A stretch of 6,927 nucleotides of DNA. Source: an uncultured Sphingobium sp. (lineage in GTDB: Bacteria > Pseudomonadota > Alphaproteobacteria > Sphingomonadales > Sphingomonadaceae). The DNA lies in contig CAMPHJ010000080.1 of the NCBI GenBank assembly GCA_946885845.1, forward strand, positions 1 to 6,927. Reading direction: 5' to 3'. Made by a program: the position numbers and the translations under genes. How positions within the stretch are numbered: the first letter of the stretch is position 1; every line of letters begins with the position of its first letter. A model generated the notes under the pieces. The model was not told where the DNA came from. It did no database searches and saw nothing but the letters and a program-made list of their open reading frames with translations. This document shows, piece after piece, positions 1 to 6,927 of this stretch.

Positions 1-3
1 GCC

Positions 4-1140
4 TTAGTCGCCCCAGATTTCCTTGAGCTTGCTGAAGAAGCCCGTCGATTGCGGGCATTCATCGCCCGTTTCCGTGGCGCGAAATTCTTCGAGCAGTTCG
101 CGTTGGCGCGCGGTGAGGCGGGTTGGGGTTTCGACATCGACCTGGACGACAAGGTCGCCCTGCCCCCGACCATTCAGCACCGGCATGCCCGCGCCGCGCT
201 GGCGGATTTGCTTGCCTGACTGGATACCGCTGGGAATCTTGATCTCATGTCGCTGGCCGTCGAGGCCGGGCACTTCGATGCTGCCGCCCAGCGCAGCCGT
301 GGTGATGCTGACGGGGCAGCGGCAGAACAGCGTCGTGCCGTCCCGTTCGAAGATCGAATGCCGTTTCACATGAAGGAAGATGTACAGGTCGCCTGATGGC
401 GCGCCCCGCGCACCGGCCTCGCCTTCGCCGGACAGCCGGATGCGGGTCCCGTCATCGACGCCTGCGGGGATGGTGACCGACAGCGTCTTGGGCCGGTCGA
501 CGCGTCCTTCGCCCCGGCAGCTGCGGCAGGGGCTTTCAATGATCTGGCCCGCGCCATTGCAGCCCGGACAGGTCCGTTCGACGACGAAGAAGCCTTGCTG
601 CGCCCGCACCTGGCCATGGCCATGGCAGGTGGTGCAGGTCTTGACCCCGGTGCCTGACTGCGCGCCAGAACCGTCGCAGCTGTCGCAGGGTGCAGAAACC
701 TCTATCTCTATCTCGGTCTTTTTGCCGTGATAGGCTTCGTTGAGGCTGATCTCCATGTCATAGCGCAGATCGGCGCCGCGACGCTGTGACTGACGCCCGC
801 CGCCGCCGAAGCCGTTCTGGCCGAAGATCGTTTCGAAAATATCGCCGAGGTCCGAAAAGCCGCCAGCGCCGCGTCCATTGAAGCCGCCGCCACCGCCACC
901 ATTCTGGGCATTGGTATAGGCCGCATGACCATAGCGGTCATAGGCGGCGCGTTTTTGCGGGTCCTTGAGGCACTCATAGGCTTCGGACACGGCCTTGAAC
1001 CTGGCCTCGCCATCGCTGCATCCCCCGGTCTTGTCCGGGTGATATTTCATGGCCAGCTTGCGATAGGCGCTTTTGATCACGCCTGCGTCCGCCGTCCGCT
1101 CGACCTCGAGCAGTTGGTAATAGTCCAATTCGCTACTCAT
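4..1140 (-). CDS. dnaJ: DnaJ, Hsp40 co-chaperone
   Basis: Cytosolic Hsp40 partner of DnaK: it delivers unfolded substrates and stimulates DnaK ATP hydrolysis. From the chosen start the protein is 378 aa, a normal DnaJ length. An N-terminal J domain (about residues 6-70) carries the HPD motif at 34-36. A Gly/Phe-rich stretch (about 81-122) follows. The zinc domain then has four CxxCxGxG-type repeats beginning at Cys152, Cys169, Cys191 and Cys205, and the C-terminal substrate-binding domains run to the terminal KEIWGD. This is a full type I DnaJ with every zinc cysteine present. The frame stays open upstream to a GTG at 1165-1167, which would add nine residues (MGRARAGGK). I chose the ATG at 1138-1140 because family members begin just before the DYY motif and a G-rich, SD-like GGGGG lies five bases upstream. 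The gene lies downstream of dnaK on the same strand and is probably cotranscribed with it. The stop is TAA. Cys41, just after the HPD motif, is an unusual residue there. Confidence 0.97.
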   Translation of the reverse strand: MSSELDYYQLLEVERTADAGVIKSAYRKLAMKYHPDKTGGCSDGEARFKAVSEAYECLKDPQKRAAYDRYGHAAYTNAQNGGGGGGFNGRGAGGFSDLGDIFETIFGQNGFGGGGRQSQRRGADLRYDMEISLNEAYHGKKTEIEIEVSAPCDSCDGSGAQSGTGVKTCTTCHGHGQVRAQQGFFVVERTCPGCNGAGQIIESPCRSCRGEGRVDRPKTLSVTIPAGVDDGTRIRLSGEGEAGARGAPSGDLYIFLHVKRHSIFERDGTTLFCRCPVSITTAALGGSIEVPGLDGQRHEIKIPSGIQSGKQIRQRGAGMPVLNGRGQGDLVVQVDVETPTRLTARQRELLEEFRATETGDECPQSTGFFSKLKEIWGD

Positions 1141-1181
1141 CTTGCCCCCGGCGCGCGCACGTCCCACGACCTGTTTTCCAA

Positions 1182-1207
1182 ATCCCCTGTCGCAAGCGAC
1201 AGGGGAT
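1182..1207 (-). other. Perfect hairpin in the dnaK-dnaJ gap
   Basis: Two exactly complementary 12-base arms (ATCCCCTGTCGC and GCGACAGGGGAT) flank two central bases. Read as RNA on the minus strand, the realistic fold is an 11-bp stem closed by G(CUUG)C, a tetraloop class known to be unusually stable. The structure lies 41 bases upstream of the dnaJ start codon. Only three T residues follow it in the direction of transcription, so it is not a textbook intrinsic terminator. Likelier roles are an RNA-processing or decay barrier or a partial attenuator lowering dnaJ output relative to dnaK. The complementarity is read directly; the role is inferred. Confidence 0.75.
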
Positions 1208-1216
1208 GGACCCTAA

Positions 1217-1270
1217 CCGAACGGCGGTAGCAGCTACCATAACCGTTCGGTCCGAGCGAAGTCGAGAAGC
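1217..1270. repeat. REP-like palindromic intergenic element
   Basis: Outer arms CCGAACGG (1217-1224) and CCGTTCGG (1243-1250) are exact reverse complements. Nested inside them is a smaller hairpin, GGTAG (1226-1230) and CTACC (1234-1238) around the loop CAG. Immediately to the right is CGAGCGAAGTCGAG (1253-1266). From memory, CCGTTCG followed by a GAGCGAAGTCGA-type core is a frequent dispersed intergenic motif in sphingomonad genomes, so this looks like a degenerate REP-like copy. It lies just after the dnaK stop and may shield the dnaK mRNA 3' end from degradation. Membership of a dispersed family cannot be proven from a single copy in this window. Confidence 0.5.
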
Positions 1271-1283
1271 GCTTCATCGAGCC

Positions 1284-3182
<1,899 letters not shown>

Positions 3183-3268
3183 CTTGTCCTCTTAAACCCC
3201 AATTTCATTCAGCGGTTGACGGCCCCATACCTCACGAAAGCGCCAAGGCAAGGCCATTTGCGGATGGG

Positions 3269-3296
3269 ATATAGGCGCGATCTTTCTTGGCACAAG
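3269..3296 (-). promoter_or_regulatory. RpoH (sigma-32)-type promoter of dnaK
   Basis: Read on the minus strand, CTTG (3293-3296) is followed after exactly 17 bases by CCTATAT (3269-3275). This matches the alphaproteobacterial heat-shock promoter pattern CTTG-N17/18-CYTATNT. It lies about 87 bases upstream of the dnaK ATG, with the start of transcription expected near 3262. A housekeeping sigma-factor reading of the same DNA (TTGTGC, 16 bases, TATATC) is also possible, so basal and heat-induced transcription may share the site. The motif is read directly; sigma-factor use is inferred. Confidence 0.8.
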
Positions 3297-3298
3297 AA
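3284..3298. promoter_or_regulatory. Dyad over the dnaK promoter -35 box, candidate operator
   Basis: A perfect inverted repeat, TTCTTG-GCA-CAAGAA, has 6-base arms and a 3-base spacer. Its right arm contains the -35 CTTG of the dnaK promoter, and its left arm together with the spacer contains TTGGCA, a possible -35 box for the divergent plus-strand gene. A protein bound here could control both directions. The symmetry may also be chance, since the CTTG element itself supplies part of it. Confidence 0.35.
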
Positions 3299-3315
3299 GC
3301 CGTGGCGATTACCGT
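3287..3315 (+). promoter_or_regulatory. Possible promoter of the copper-chaperone gene
   Basis: TTGGCA (3287-3292) matches the housekeeping -35 consensus at 5 of 6 positions. It is followed after 17 bases by TACCGT (3310-3315), a weak -10 with the key first, second and last bases. Transcription would start near 3322 and leave a leader of about 36 bases. The site overlaps the divergent dnaK promoter back to back. The -10 match is poor, so this is only a candidate. Confidence 0.3.
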
Positions 3316-3357
3316 AACAATCGACCGGAAACGAGACAGTCACGAAAGCGACAGGCG

Positions 3358-3825
3358 ATGCGCGCATTTTTATCCATCCTTCCCCTTGCTGCTCCTATTT
3401 TGCTGACCGCGTGCGGCGACCCCGCCCCGACTTATATCGATCAGGCCTGGGTCCGGCTAAGCCCCAACAAGGACCGGCCATCTGCAGGCTATTTCGTCGC
3501 GCATGGGGGTGACGCAGGCACGCAGCTGCGCGGGGTCATGACGGATTATGCCCTCAAGGTAGAGATGCATGAAAGCATCAGCGAGGGCGGCGTCATGAAG
3601 ATGAAGCCGATCGATTCGGTCGACATTCCAGCCAAGGGCAAGGTCAGCTTTGCGCCCGGTGGCAAGCACCTCATGATCTGGGGCATCAACGACACCGCGA
3701 TCAGCCGGGGCAAGATGACCTTCACGTTCCTGCTAGCGAATGGCGACCGGCTGCTGGTCGACGCCGCCATCCAGAAGCCCGGCGCTGCAGAACCTGCAAT
3801 GGCCGCTGGCGAGGGGCATGAATAG
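3358..3825 (+). CDS. PCu(A)C-family copper chaperone lipoprotein
   Basis: Predicted periplasm-facing copper(I) chaperone of the PCu(A)C (DUF461) family, which in characterised members delivers copper to the CuA centre of cytochrome c oxidase. The 155-aa protein starts with a lipoprotein signal peptide ending in the lipobox LLTAC, so Cys19 would be lipidated. Glycine at +2 gives no inner-membrane retention signal. The copper motif H(M)X10MX21HXM is met exactly: Met70-His71, Met82, His104 and Met106. A His/Glu-containing tail (EGHE) ends the protein. Many family members are soluble periplasmic proteins, so the lipid anchor is a variant. The SD is weak (ACAGG before the ATG). The gene diverges from dnaK, and the next gene begins two bases after its TAG, so the two are probably cotranscribed and translationally coupled. 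Confidence 0.9.
   Translation: MRAFLSILPLAAPILLTACGDPAPTYIDQAWVRLSPNKDRPSAGYFVAHGGDAGTQLRGVMTDYALKVEMHESISEGGVMKMKPIDSVDIPAKGKVSFAPGGKHLMIWGINDTAISRGKMTFTFLLANGDRLLVDAAIQKPGAAEPAMAAGEGHE
3811..3816 (+). promoter_or_regulatory. Ribosome binding site for the TTG-started gene
   Basis: GAGGGG lies inside the last codons of the copper-chaperone gene, 11 bases before the TTG at 3828. An in-frame stop at 3819-3821 excludes any earlier start, so this SD supports TTG as the initiation codon and suggests reinitiation by ribosomes finishing the upstream gene. Confidence 0.5.
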
Positions 3826-3827
3826 AA

Positions 3828-4292
3828 TTGAGCAGCCGCGCCCTCACCCCTGCCGAAGCCGCCCTTGCCCGGTCGGTCTTTGGAAGGGCGATCGACTATG
3901 ACAGGGTGCGGGTGCACAACCGCAAATGGTGGCCGCTCCAGCCGCGCGGCGTGACCATGGCGCCCGATGGGGACCTGTGGTTCCATCCGGGCGGTGGACT
4001 GTTCTGCCCCGACTTCTGTGATACGCCGCTCAATCTTCAGGGGCATTTCATTCATGAAATGACGCATGTCTGGCAGGCGCAGAGGGGCGGCAAATGGTAT
4101 CTGCCATTGATGCGCCATCCTTTCTGCCGATATGGTTATGACATCGTGCCGGGTCGCCCGTTCCACCGCTACGGACTGGAGCAGCAGGCGGAAATCGTGC
4201 GGCACCTCTTCCTGCTGAAACAGGGCGCGCGCGTCGAAGGCAAGCCGCCGCTCGCCATATATGAAGCGTTGCTGCCCTTCACCGCCGCCTGA
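3828..4292 (+). CDS. Small HExxH zinc metallopeptidase-like protein (vgr-related type)
   Basis: A 154-aa predicted zinc-dependent protein of unknown role. It carries the gluzincin-like motif HEMTH at residues 76-80 (His76 and His80 as metal ligands, Glu77 as general base). A downstream helix, GLEQQAEIVRH (116-126), has Glu122 as probable third ligand. This layout resembles the metallopeptidase-like eCIS-core domain (DUF4157), and similar sphingomonad proteins are, as I recall, labelled 'vgr related protein'. There is no VgrG spike domain here, so that label says little about function. No signal peptide or membrane segment is obvious. Cys60, Cys64 and Cys100 and several Trp residues are present. 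TTG at 3828 is the start: the only other codons after the in-frame stop at 3819 are ATA and GAA. The gene sits two bases after the copper-chaperone stop. Metal binding is well supported by the motif; protease activity and substrate are unknown. Confidence 0.8.
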   Translation: MSSRALTPAEAALARSVFGRAIDYDRVRVHNRKWWPLQPRGVTMAPDGDLWFHPGGGLFCPDFCDTPLNLQGHFIHEMTHVWQAQRGGKWYLPLMRHPFCRYGYDIVPGRPFHRYGLEQQAEIVRHLFLLKQGARVEGKPPLAIYEALLPFTAA

Positions 4293-4346
4293 GGGCGTCC
4301 CAGATAAGCTCGGTTTCCAGCCTTTATCCATGCTACATCTTCATTC

Positions 4347-4700
4347 ATGCGCATTCTGACCGCCCTGTTGCCGCTGGCCGCATTTATGGCGACGCCAGTT
4401 TTTGCCGGGCAGGCCGATCGCGCCGGGCACTATTATCTGCGCGGGGTGATGGAGACGGGATCGGAACTGATGCTCCATGCCGACGGGCGATTTCAATGGT
4501 ATCTCGTCTACGGCGCGCTTGACCTGTTTGCCGAGGGTGACTGGAGGGAGGCAGACGGCGCTGTCATCCTGACCGCGCGCAAGAGCAAGGACGTGCCGCA
4601 GCCGGGTTTCGAAACGCTTGTGCTGACCGTCAAGGATCGCGCGCTGATCCCGCCCGACGCGCGTGGCGCTTATACGAGGCCATCGGACGAGAGCGACTGA
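4347..4700 (+). CDS. Secreted small protein, function unknown
   Basis: A 117-aa protein I cannot assign to a characterised family. A clear Sec signal peptide (MRILTALLPLAAFMATPVFA) with an AxA-like cleavage site after Ala20 leaves a mature chain of about 97 aa. The mature part is rich in alternating polar and hydrophobic residues with many aromatics (GHYYLRG, DGRFQWYLVYGALD, EGDWREADGAVIL), which suggests a small all-beta domain, perhaps barrel- or lipocalin-like. That fold is a guess from pattern only. It has no cysteines. It lies 54 bases after the metallopeptidase gene on the same strand. There is no good SD; TGCTACATC (4331-4339), resembling an extended -10 element, sits just before the ATG, so a separate and possibly leaderless transcript is conceivable. 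It ends 16 bases before the convergent LD-carboxypeptidase gene, with no terminator visible between them. Confidence 0.8.
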   Translation: MRILTALLPLAAFMATPVFAGQADRAGHYYLRGVMETGSELMLHADGRFQWYLVYGALDLFAEGDWREADGAVILTARKSKDVPQPGFETLVLTVKDRALIPPDARGAYTRPSDESD

Positions 4701-4716
4701 GCCCGGTCGCCCGCCC

Positions 4717-5736
4717 CTAGCGTACCGCCGGTTCCAGCAGCTGGATGCTGCCGATATCAGCGTCAATCTCTGCACGGATGCCGACCGGCAGGCTGAACTG
4801 GCTGGCGATATGACCGAAGGCCGCACCCTGGAAAGCTGGTATGCCCAGCGGTTCAAAATGCTGCTGAAGCACTTCCGATACGGTGAAGCCGCCATAGGAC
4901 GATTCGCTGGCGGCGCAGTTGTTGCACTGGCCAAATACCACCCCGGCGACCTTGCCCAGCAATCCGGCGAGCGACAGCTGAGTCAGCATCCGGTCGATCC
5001 GGTAGGGCGCTTCCCCCACATCCTCCAGGAACAGGATGGCGCCATCGAAATCGGGAAGCCAGGATGTTCCGACCAGCGCCGCCAGCACGGTCAGGTTGCC
5101 GCCCAGCAAGCGCCCTGTCGCCTTGCCCCCGCGAAATGTGCGGATGCGACCGTTGCGTTGAACCAGGCGGTCTTCCTGTCCGGCGGGATTGACCAGCGTC
5201 GGCGTCGCACCGTCAAAAGCGATCGCGCGGAAGGCTTGCCAGGAAAATCGCGGCCAGCTGCTGGCGGCATTAGGACCATGGATCGTGGGAAATCCCGCAC
5301 GGGCGGCGAACGCCAGATGCAGTGCGGTTATATCGCTAAAACCGATCAGCAGCTTTGGATTGGCGCGGATCGTCGCGAAATCGAGAAGAGGCAGGATACG
5401 CGCACAACCCCACCCGCCCCGCACTGCGAAGACGGCGCGCACGTCGGGATCGGCGAACATCGCATTGACGTCCGCGGCGCGGTCCGCATCCGTCCCCGCC
5501 AGATAGCCCCGGCGTTCGGCCAGATGCTTGCCCAGTTTGGGTTTGAGGCCCATTGCAACGATGGTTTCCTTGACCAGATCCAGGTCGAACAGATCGTCGG
5601 TAAAGCCCGCAGGCTCGATCAGGCCCACCGTGTCGCCGGGACGCAAGCGCGGCGGTTTTCCCACTGCTGCGGGCGCCGGAGCCTTCGCAGCGGTCAGAGC
5701 GCCACACATCGCCGCCAGCATCATGCGCCGGTCCAA
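4717..5736 (-). CDS. LD-carboxypeptidase (peptidase S66), probably exported
   Basis: Serine peptidase of family S66 (LdcA type), which removes the terminal D-alanine from murein tetrapeptides (meso-DAP-D-Ala bond) during peptidoglycan recycling. Numbering from the TTG at 5734-5736 gives 339 aa. RGGWG (106-110) precedes the nucleophile Ser134 in IGFSDIT. The conserved Glu238 lies in LEDVGEAPYRIDRM and His309 in AFGH; their spacing fits the Ser-Glu-His triad of known LdcA enzymes. The frame stays open upstream to a GTG at 5796, inside the cupin gene. I prefer TTG because GGGG (5745-5748) lies eight bases before it and because it gives an N-terminus M-DRRMMLAAMCGALTAAKAPAPAA resembling a twin-arginine signal. 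An ATG at 5722-5724 is an alternative but would drop the Arg pair. Classical LdcA is cytosolic. MccF-like S66 proteins cleave other peptides, so the exact substrate is open. The gene begins 14 bases after the cupin stop and is likely coupled to it. Confidence 0.9.
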   Translation of the reverse strand: MDRRMMLAAMCGALTAAKAPAPAAVGKPPRLRPGDTVGLIEPAGFTDDLFDLDLVKETIVAMGLKPKLGKHLAERRGYLAGTDADRAADVNAMFADPDVRAVFAVRGGWGCARILPLLDFATIRANPKLLIGFSDITALHLAFAARAGFPTIHGPNAASSWPRFSWQAFRAIAFDGATPTLVNPAGQEDRLVQRNGRIRTFRGGKATGRLLGGNLTVLAALVGTSWLPDFDGAILFLEDVGEAPYRIDRMLTQLSLAGLLGKVAGVVFGQCNNCAASESSYGGFTVSEVLQQHFEPLGIPAFQGAAFGHIASQFSLPVGIRAEIDADIGSIQLLEPAVR

Positions 5737-5750
5737 ACCAGTCGCCCCGG

Positions 5751-6194
5751 TCAAAATGGTCGCCCATCCTTGTGGCTGTAACGTCCCCCCGACCACCGAA
5801 GGTCGATGTCGGGATAATGCGCATCGCCTATCGGCACGCGGCCGAATGCCAGAAATGCACAGTCAGATCCGCTTTCATTCACCAGATGATGCCCATCTGG
5901 ATGCCCTTTTGGAAAGGCGGCCATGTCCCCGGCCTGCATCACCTCTCGGCCTTCTTCCTCGATCAGCACCGCTTCGCCGCTCAGCATGACGACAAATTCA
6001 TCCTCATCTTCATGCCAGTGGCGTTGCGATGAAGCAGCCCCCGGTTTCAGGACGACGTGGCTGACACCGAAATCGGCGAGTCCCGCGGCCAGACCAAGCC
6101 GACGCACCCAGCGGTCAGCGACCGCTGCGGCGAACGGCGCTGGATAGCCGGTGCGATTGGTCTGCTCAATGGCTGCAAGATCGATCTTGGGCAT
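5751..6194 (-). CDS. Cupin-domain protein
   Basis: A 147-aa single-domain cupin. Motif 1 is intact: Gly52, His59, His61, Glu66 and Gly73 fit G(X)5-6HXH(X)3-4E(X)6G. Motif 2 (Gly89, Pro95, Gly97, His102, Asn106) is present with two extra residues between PxG and the His. The two motif-1 His, Glu66 and His102 (or His103) are the expected metal ligands. The protein is probably a small cytosolic metal-binding beta-barrel; the sequence alone cannot separate a sugar or small-molecule binding role from an enzymatic one. The C-terminus (GDAHYPDIDLRWSGG) is a family-specific tail. The ATG is preceded by GGAAGGGAAAGATC, a good SD. It is the first gene of a minus-strand pair with the LD-carboxypeptidase and diverges from dapE. 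A function tied to the peptidase or to cell-wall amino sugars is speculation. Confidence 0.9.
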   Translation of the reverse strand: MPKIDLAAIEQTNRTGYPAPFAAAVADRWVRRLGLAAGLADFGVSHVVLKPGAASSQRHWHEDEDEFVVMLSGEAVLIEEEGREVMQAGDMAAFPKGHPDGHHLVNESGSDCAFLAFGRVPIGDAHYPDIDLRWSGGRYSHKDGRPF

Positions 6195-6214
6195 GATCTT
6201 TCCCTTCCGCTGGC

Positions 6215-6245
6215 AAAGGCGCTAGCCTTTCGCTAACGCAGCGCC
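6215..6245. promoter_or_regulatory. Overlapping inverted repeats between cupin gene and dapE
   Basis: AAAGGC (6215-6220) and GCCTTT (6225-6230) form a perfect inverted repeat around GCTA. Overlapping it, GGCGCT (6218-6223) pairs with AGCGCC (6240-6245), the second arm touching the dapE ATG. The whole divergent gap is only 51 bases, so both promoters must lie here or inside the flanking genes. The dyad could be a shared operator, and the second repeat could fold the dapE leader into two alternative hairpins. I see no convincing -35/-10 pair. Confidence 0.35.
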
Positions 6246-6927
6246 ATGATCATGACCAGCACCAATGCCGATGTAGTGGACATAGCGAGCAAGCTGATAG
6301 CCTGCCCTTCGGTTACGCCCGCGCGAGGCGAGGTGTTCGCCGTGCTGGAATCGCTGCTCTTGCAGTTGGGCTTTACCGTGGACCGTTTCGTGACGGGCGA
6401 AGCGCCCGATGGGCCGGTGGAAAATCTGATCGCCTGGCGCACGACCGGCGCAGGACCGCATTTCGCCTTTGCAGGGCATCTGGACGTTGTGCCGCCGGGC
6501 AATGGATGGACCAGCGACCCTTTCACGCCCGACATTCGCGGTGAATTGCTGCATGGCCGAGGGGCGGTAGACATGAAGGGGGCGATTGCAGCCTTCGTCG
6601 CCGCGCTTGCCGATATTCCCGGCGACTTGCCTGGCACGATCAGCCTGATCATCACTGGCGATGAGGAAGGGCCTGCGGTTTATGGCACGCTCGCCTTGAT
6701 GGAACGCATGGCGGCCCATGGCCTGCGGCCCGACCTTTGCCTGGTGGGCGAACCCACATCATCGCAGCGGTTGGGGGACGTCATCAAGATCGGTCGGCGC
6801 GGGTCGGTCAATATGTGGATCAAGGTCGACGGCGTTCAGGGCCATGTCGCCTATCCGCATCTGGCCGACAATCCCATTCCCCGGCTGGTCCGTTTATTGT
6901 CGGCAATCGAAGCCGAAGTGCTGGACG
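6246..6927 (+). CDS. dapE: Succinyl-diaminopimelate desuccinylase DapE (partial)
   Basis: Cytosolic M20-family di-zinc hydrolase that cleaves N-succinyl-LL-2,6-diaminopimelate to LL-diaminopimelate and succinate, in the lysine and peptidoglycan precursor pathway. The frame is open from the ATG at 6246 to the window edge: 227 codons of an expected 375 or so, with the C-terminus missing. Visible motifs are CPSVTP (20-25), FAGHLDVVPPG with metal ligand His78 and Asp80, GRGAVDMKG with bridging Asp109, TGDEEG with general-base Glu140 and ligand Glu141, and VGEPTS with ligand Glu169. The spacing matches Haemophilus DapE. The dimerisation (lid) domain begins near residue 180, and the last metal-binding His lies beyond the window. 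A second in-frame ATG at 6252 is an equally plausible start, since neither has a clear SD. The gene diverges from the cupin/LD-carboxypeptidase pair. Confidence 0.95.
   Translation, partial: MIMTSTNADVVDIASKLIACPSVTPARGEVFAVLESLLLQLGFTVDRFVTGEAPDGPVENLIAWRTTGAGPHFAFAGHLDVVPPGNGWTSDPFTPDIRGELLHGRGAVDMKGAIAAFVAALADIPGDLPGTISLIITGDEEGPAVYGTLALMERMAAHGLRPDLCLVGEPTSSQRLGDVIKIGRRGSVNMWIKVDGVQGHVAYPHLADNPIPRLVRLLSAIEAEVLD

Noticed and set aside
1182..1207. The hairpin as a full intrinsic terminator ending the dnaK transcript.
   Set aside because: Only three T residues follow the stem in the transcribed direction, and no strong separate promoter for dnaJ was found in the gap.
3828..4292. A VgrG / type VI secretion component.
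   Set aside because: At 154 aa it has no gp27/gp5 spike domains and no secretion-system neighbours. Only the HExxH metallopeptidase-like features can be supported.
3546..4331. A 261-codon minus-strand open frame across the copper chaperone and metallopeptidase genes.
   Set aside because: It overlaps two plus-strand genes with exact family motifs and has no recognisable domain of its own.
4701..4716. A bidirectional terminator between the two convergent genes.
   Set aside because: The gap is only 16 bases and contains no inverted repeat or T-run.
4663..5781. A 372-codon plus-strand open frame opposite the LD-carboxypeptidase.
   Set aside because: The minus strand has a complete S66 peptidase with its catalytic residues. 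The plus frame is low-complexity and rich in Gln and Arg, typical of a high-GC shadow frame, and starts inside the preceding gene.
6222..6719. A 165-codon minus-strand open frame at the right end.
   Set aside because: It lies opposite dapE, whose metal-binding motifs are all present, so it is a shadow frame.

Overview
The window reads as chromosomal DNA of an alphaproteobacterium, most likely a sphingomonad (Sphingobium/Sphingomonas type). This is inferred from the high GC content, the dnaK-dnaJ pair preceded by an alphaproteobacterial RpoH-type promoter (CTTG-N17-CCTATAT), the style of the protein sequences, and an intergenic repeat whose GAGCGAAGTCGAG core resembles dispersed palindromic repeats common in sphingomonad genomes. 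No rRNA, tRNA, insertion sequence, phage gene or CRISPR array is visible. There is no gene-free stretch over 300 bases; the longest is about 175 bases, between dnaK and the copper-chaperone gene.

Left part (4-3296, minus strand): a heat-shock chaperone operon transcribed right to left. A strong RpoH-like promoter precedes dnaK (632 aa), followed by dnaJ (378 aa from the chosen ATG). The 143-base gap between the two genes holds a perfect 12-bp-stem hairpin and a separate repeat-like structured element. Together these could set the DnaK:DnaJ ratio.

Middle (3358-4700, plus strand): three small genes diverge from dnaK. The first is a lipoprotein copper chaperone of the PCu(A)C family with a perfect copper-binding motif. 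Two bases later comes a TTG-started, HExxH-containing predicted zinc metallopeptidase of poorly known function. After a 54-base gap comes a secreted 117-aa protein with no recognised family. They look like envelope or periplasmic functions.

Right part (4717-6927): an LD-carboxypeptidase (peptidase S66) with a Tat-like N-terminus and a cupin protein form a compact minus-strand pair. Divergent from the cupin, across a 51-base gap with overlapping inverted repeats, dapE (succinyl-diaminopimelate desuccinylase) starts on the plus strand and runs off the window. DapE supplies the diaminopimelate of peptidoglycan and LD-carboxypeptidase acts on peptides that contain it, so the neighbourhood has a loose cell-wall theme.

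Most of the content is ordinary core genome. The points worth a second look are the structured dnaK-dnaJ gap, the dyad lying on the dnaK promoter -35 box, the small HExxH protein coupled to the copper chaperone, and the exported form of the LD-carboxypeptidase.
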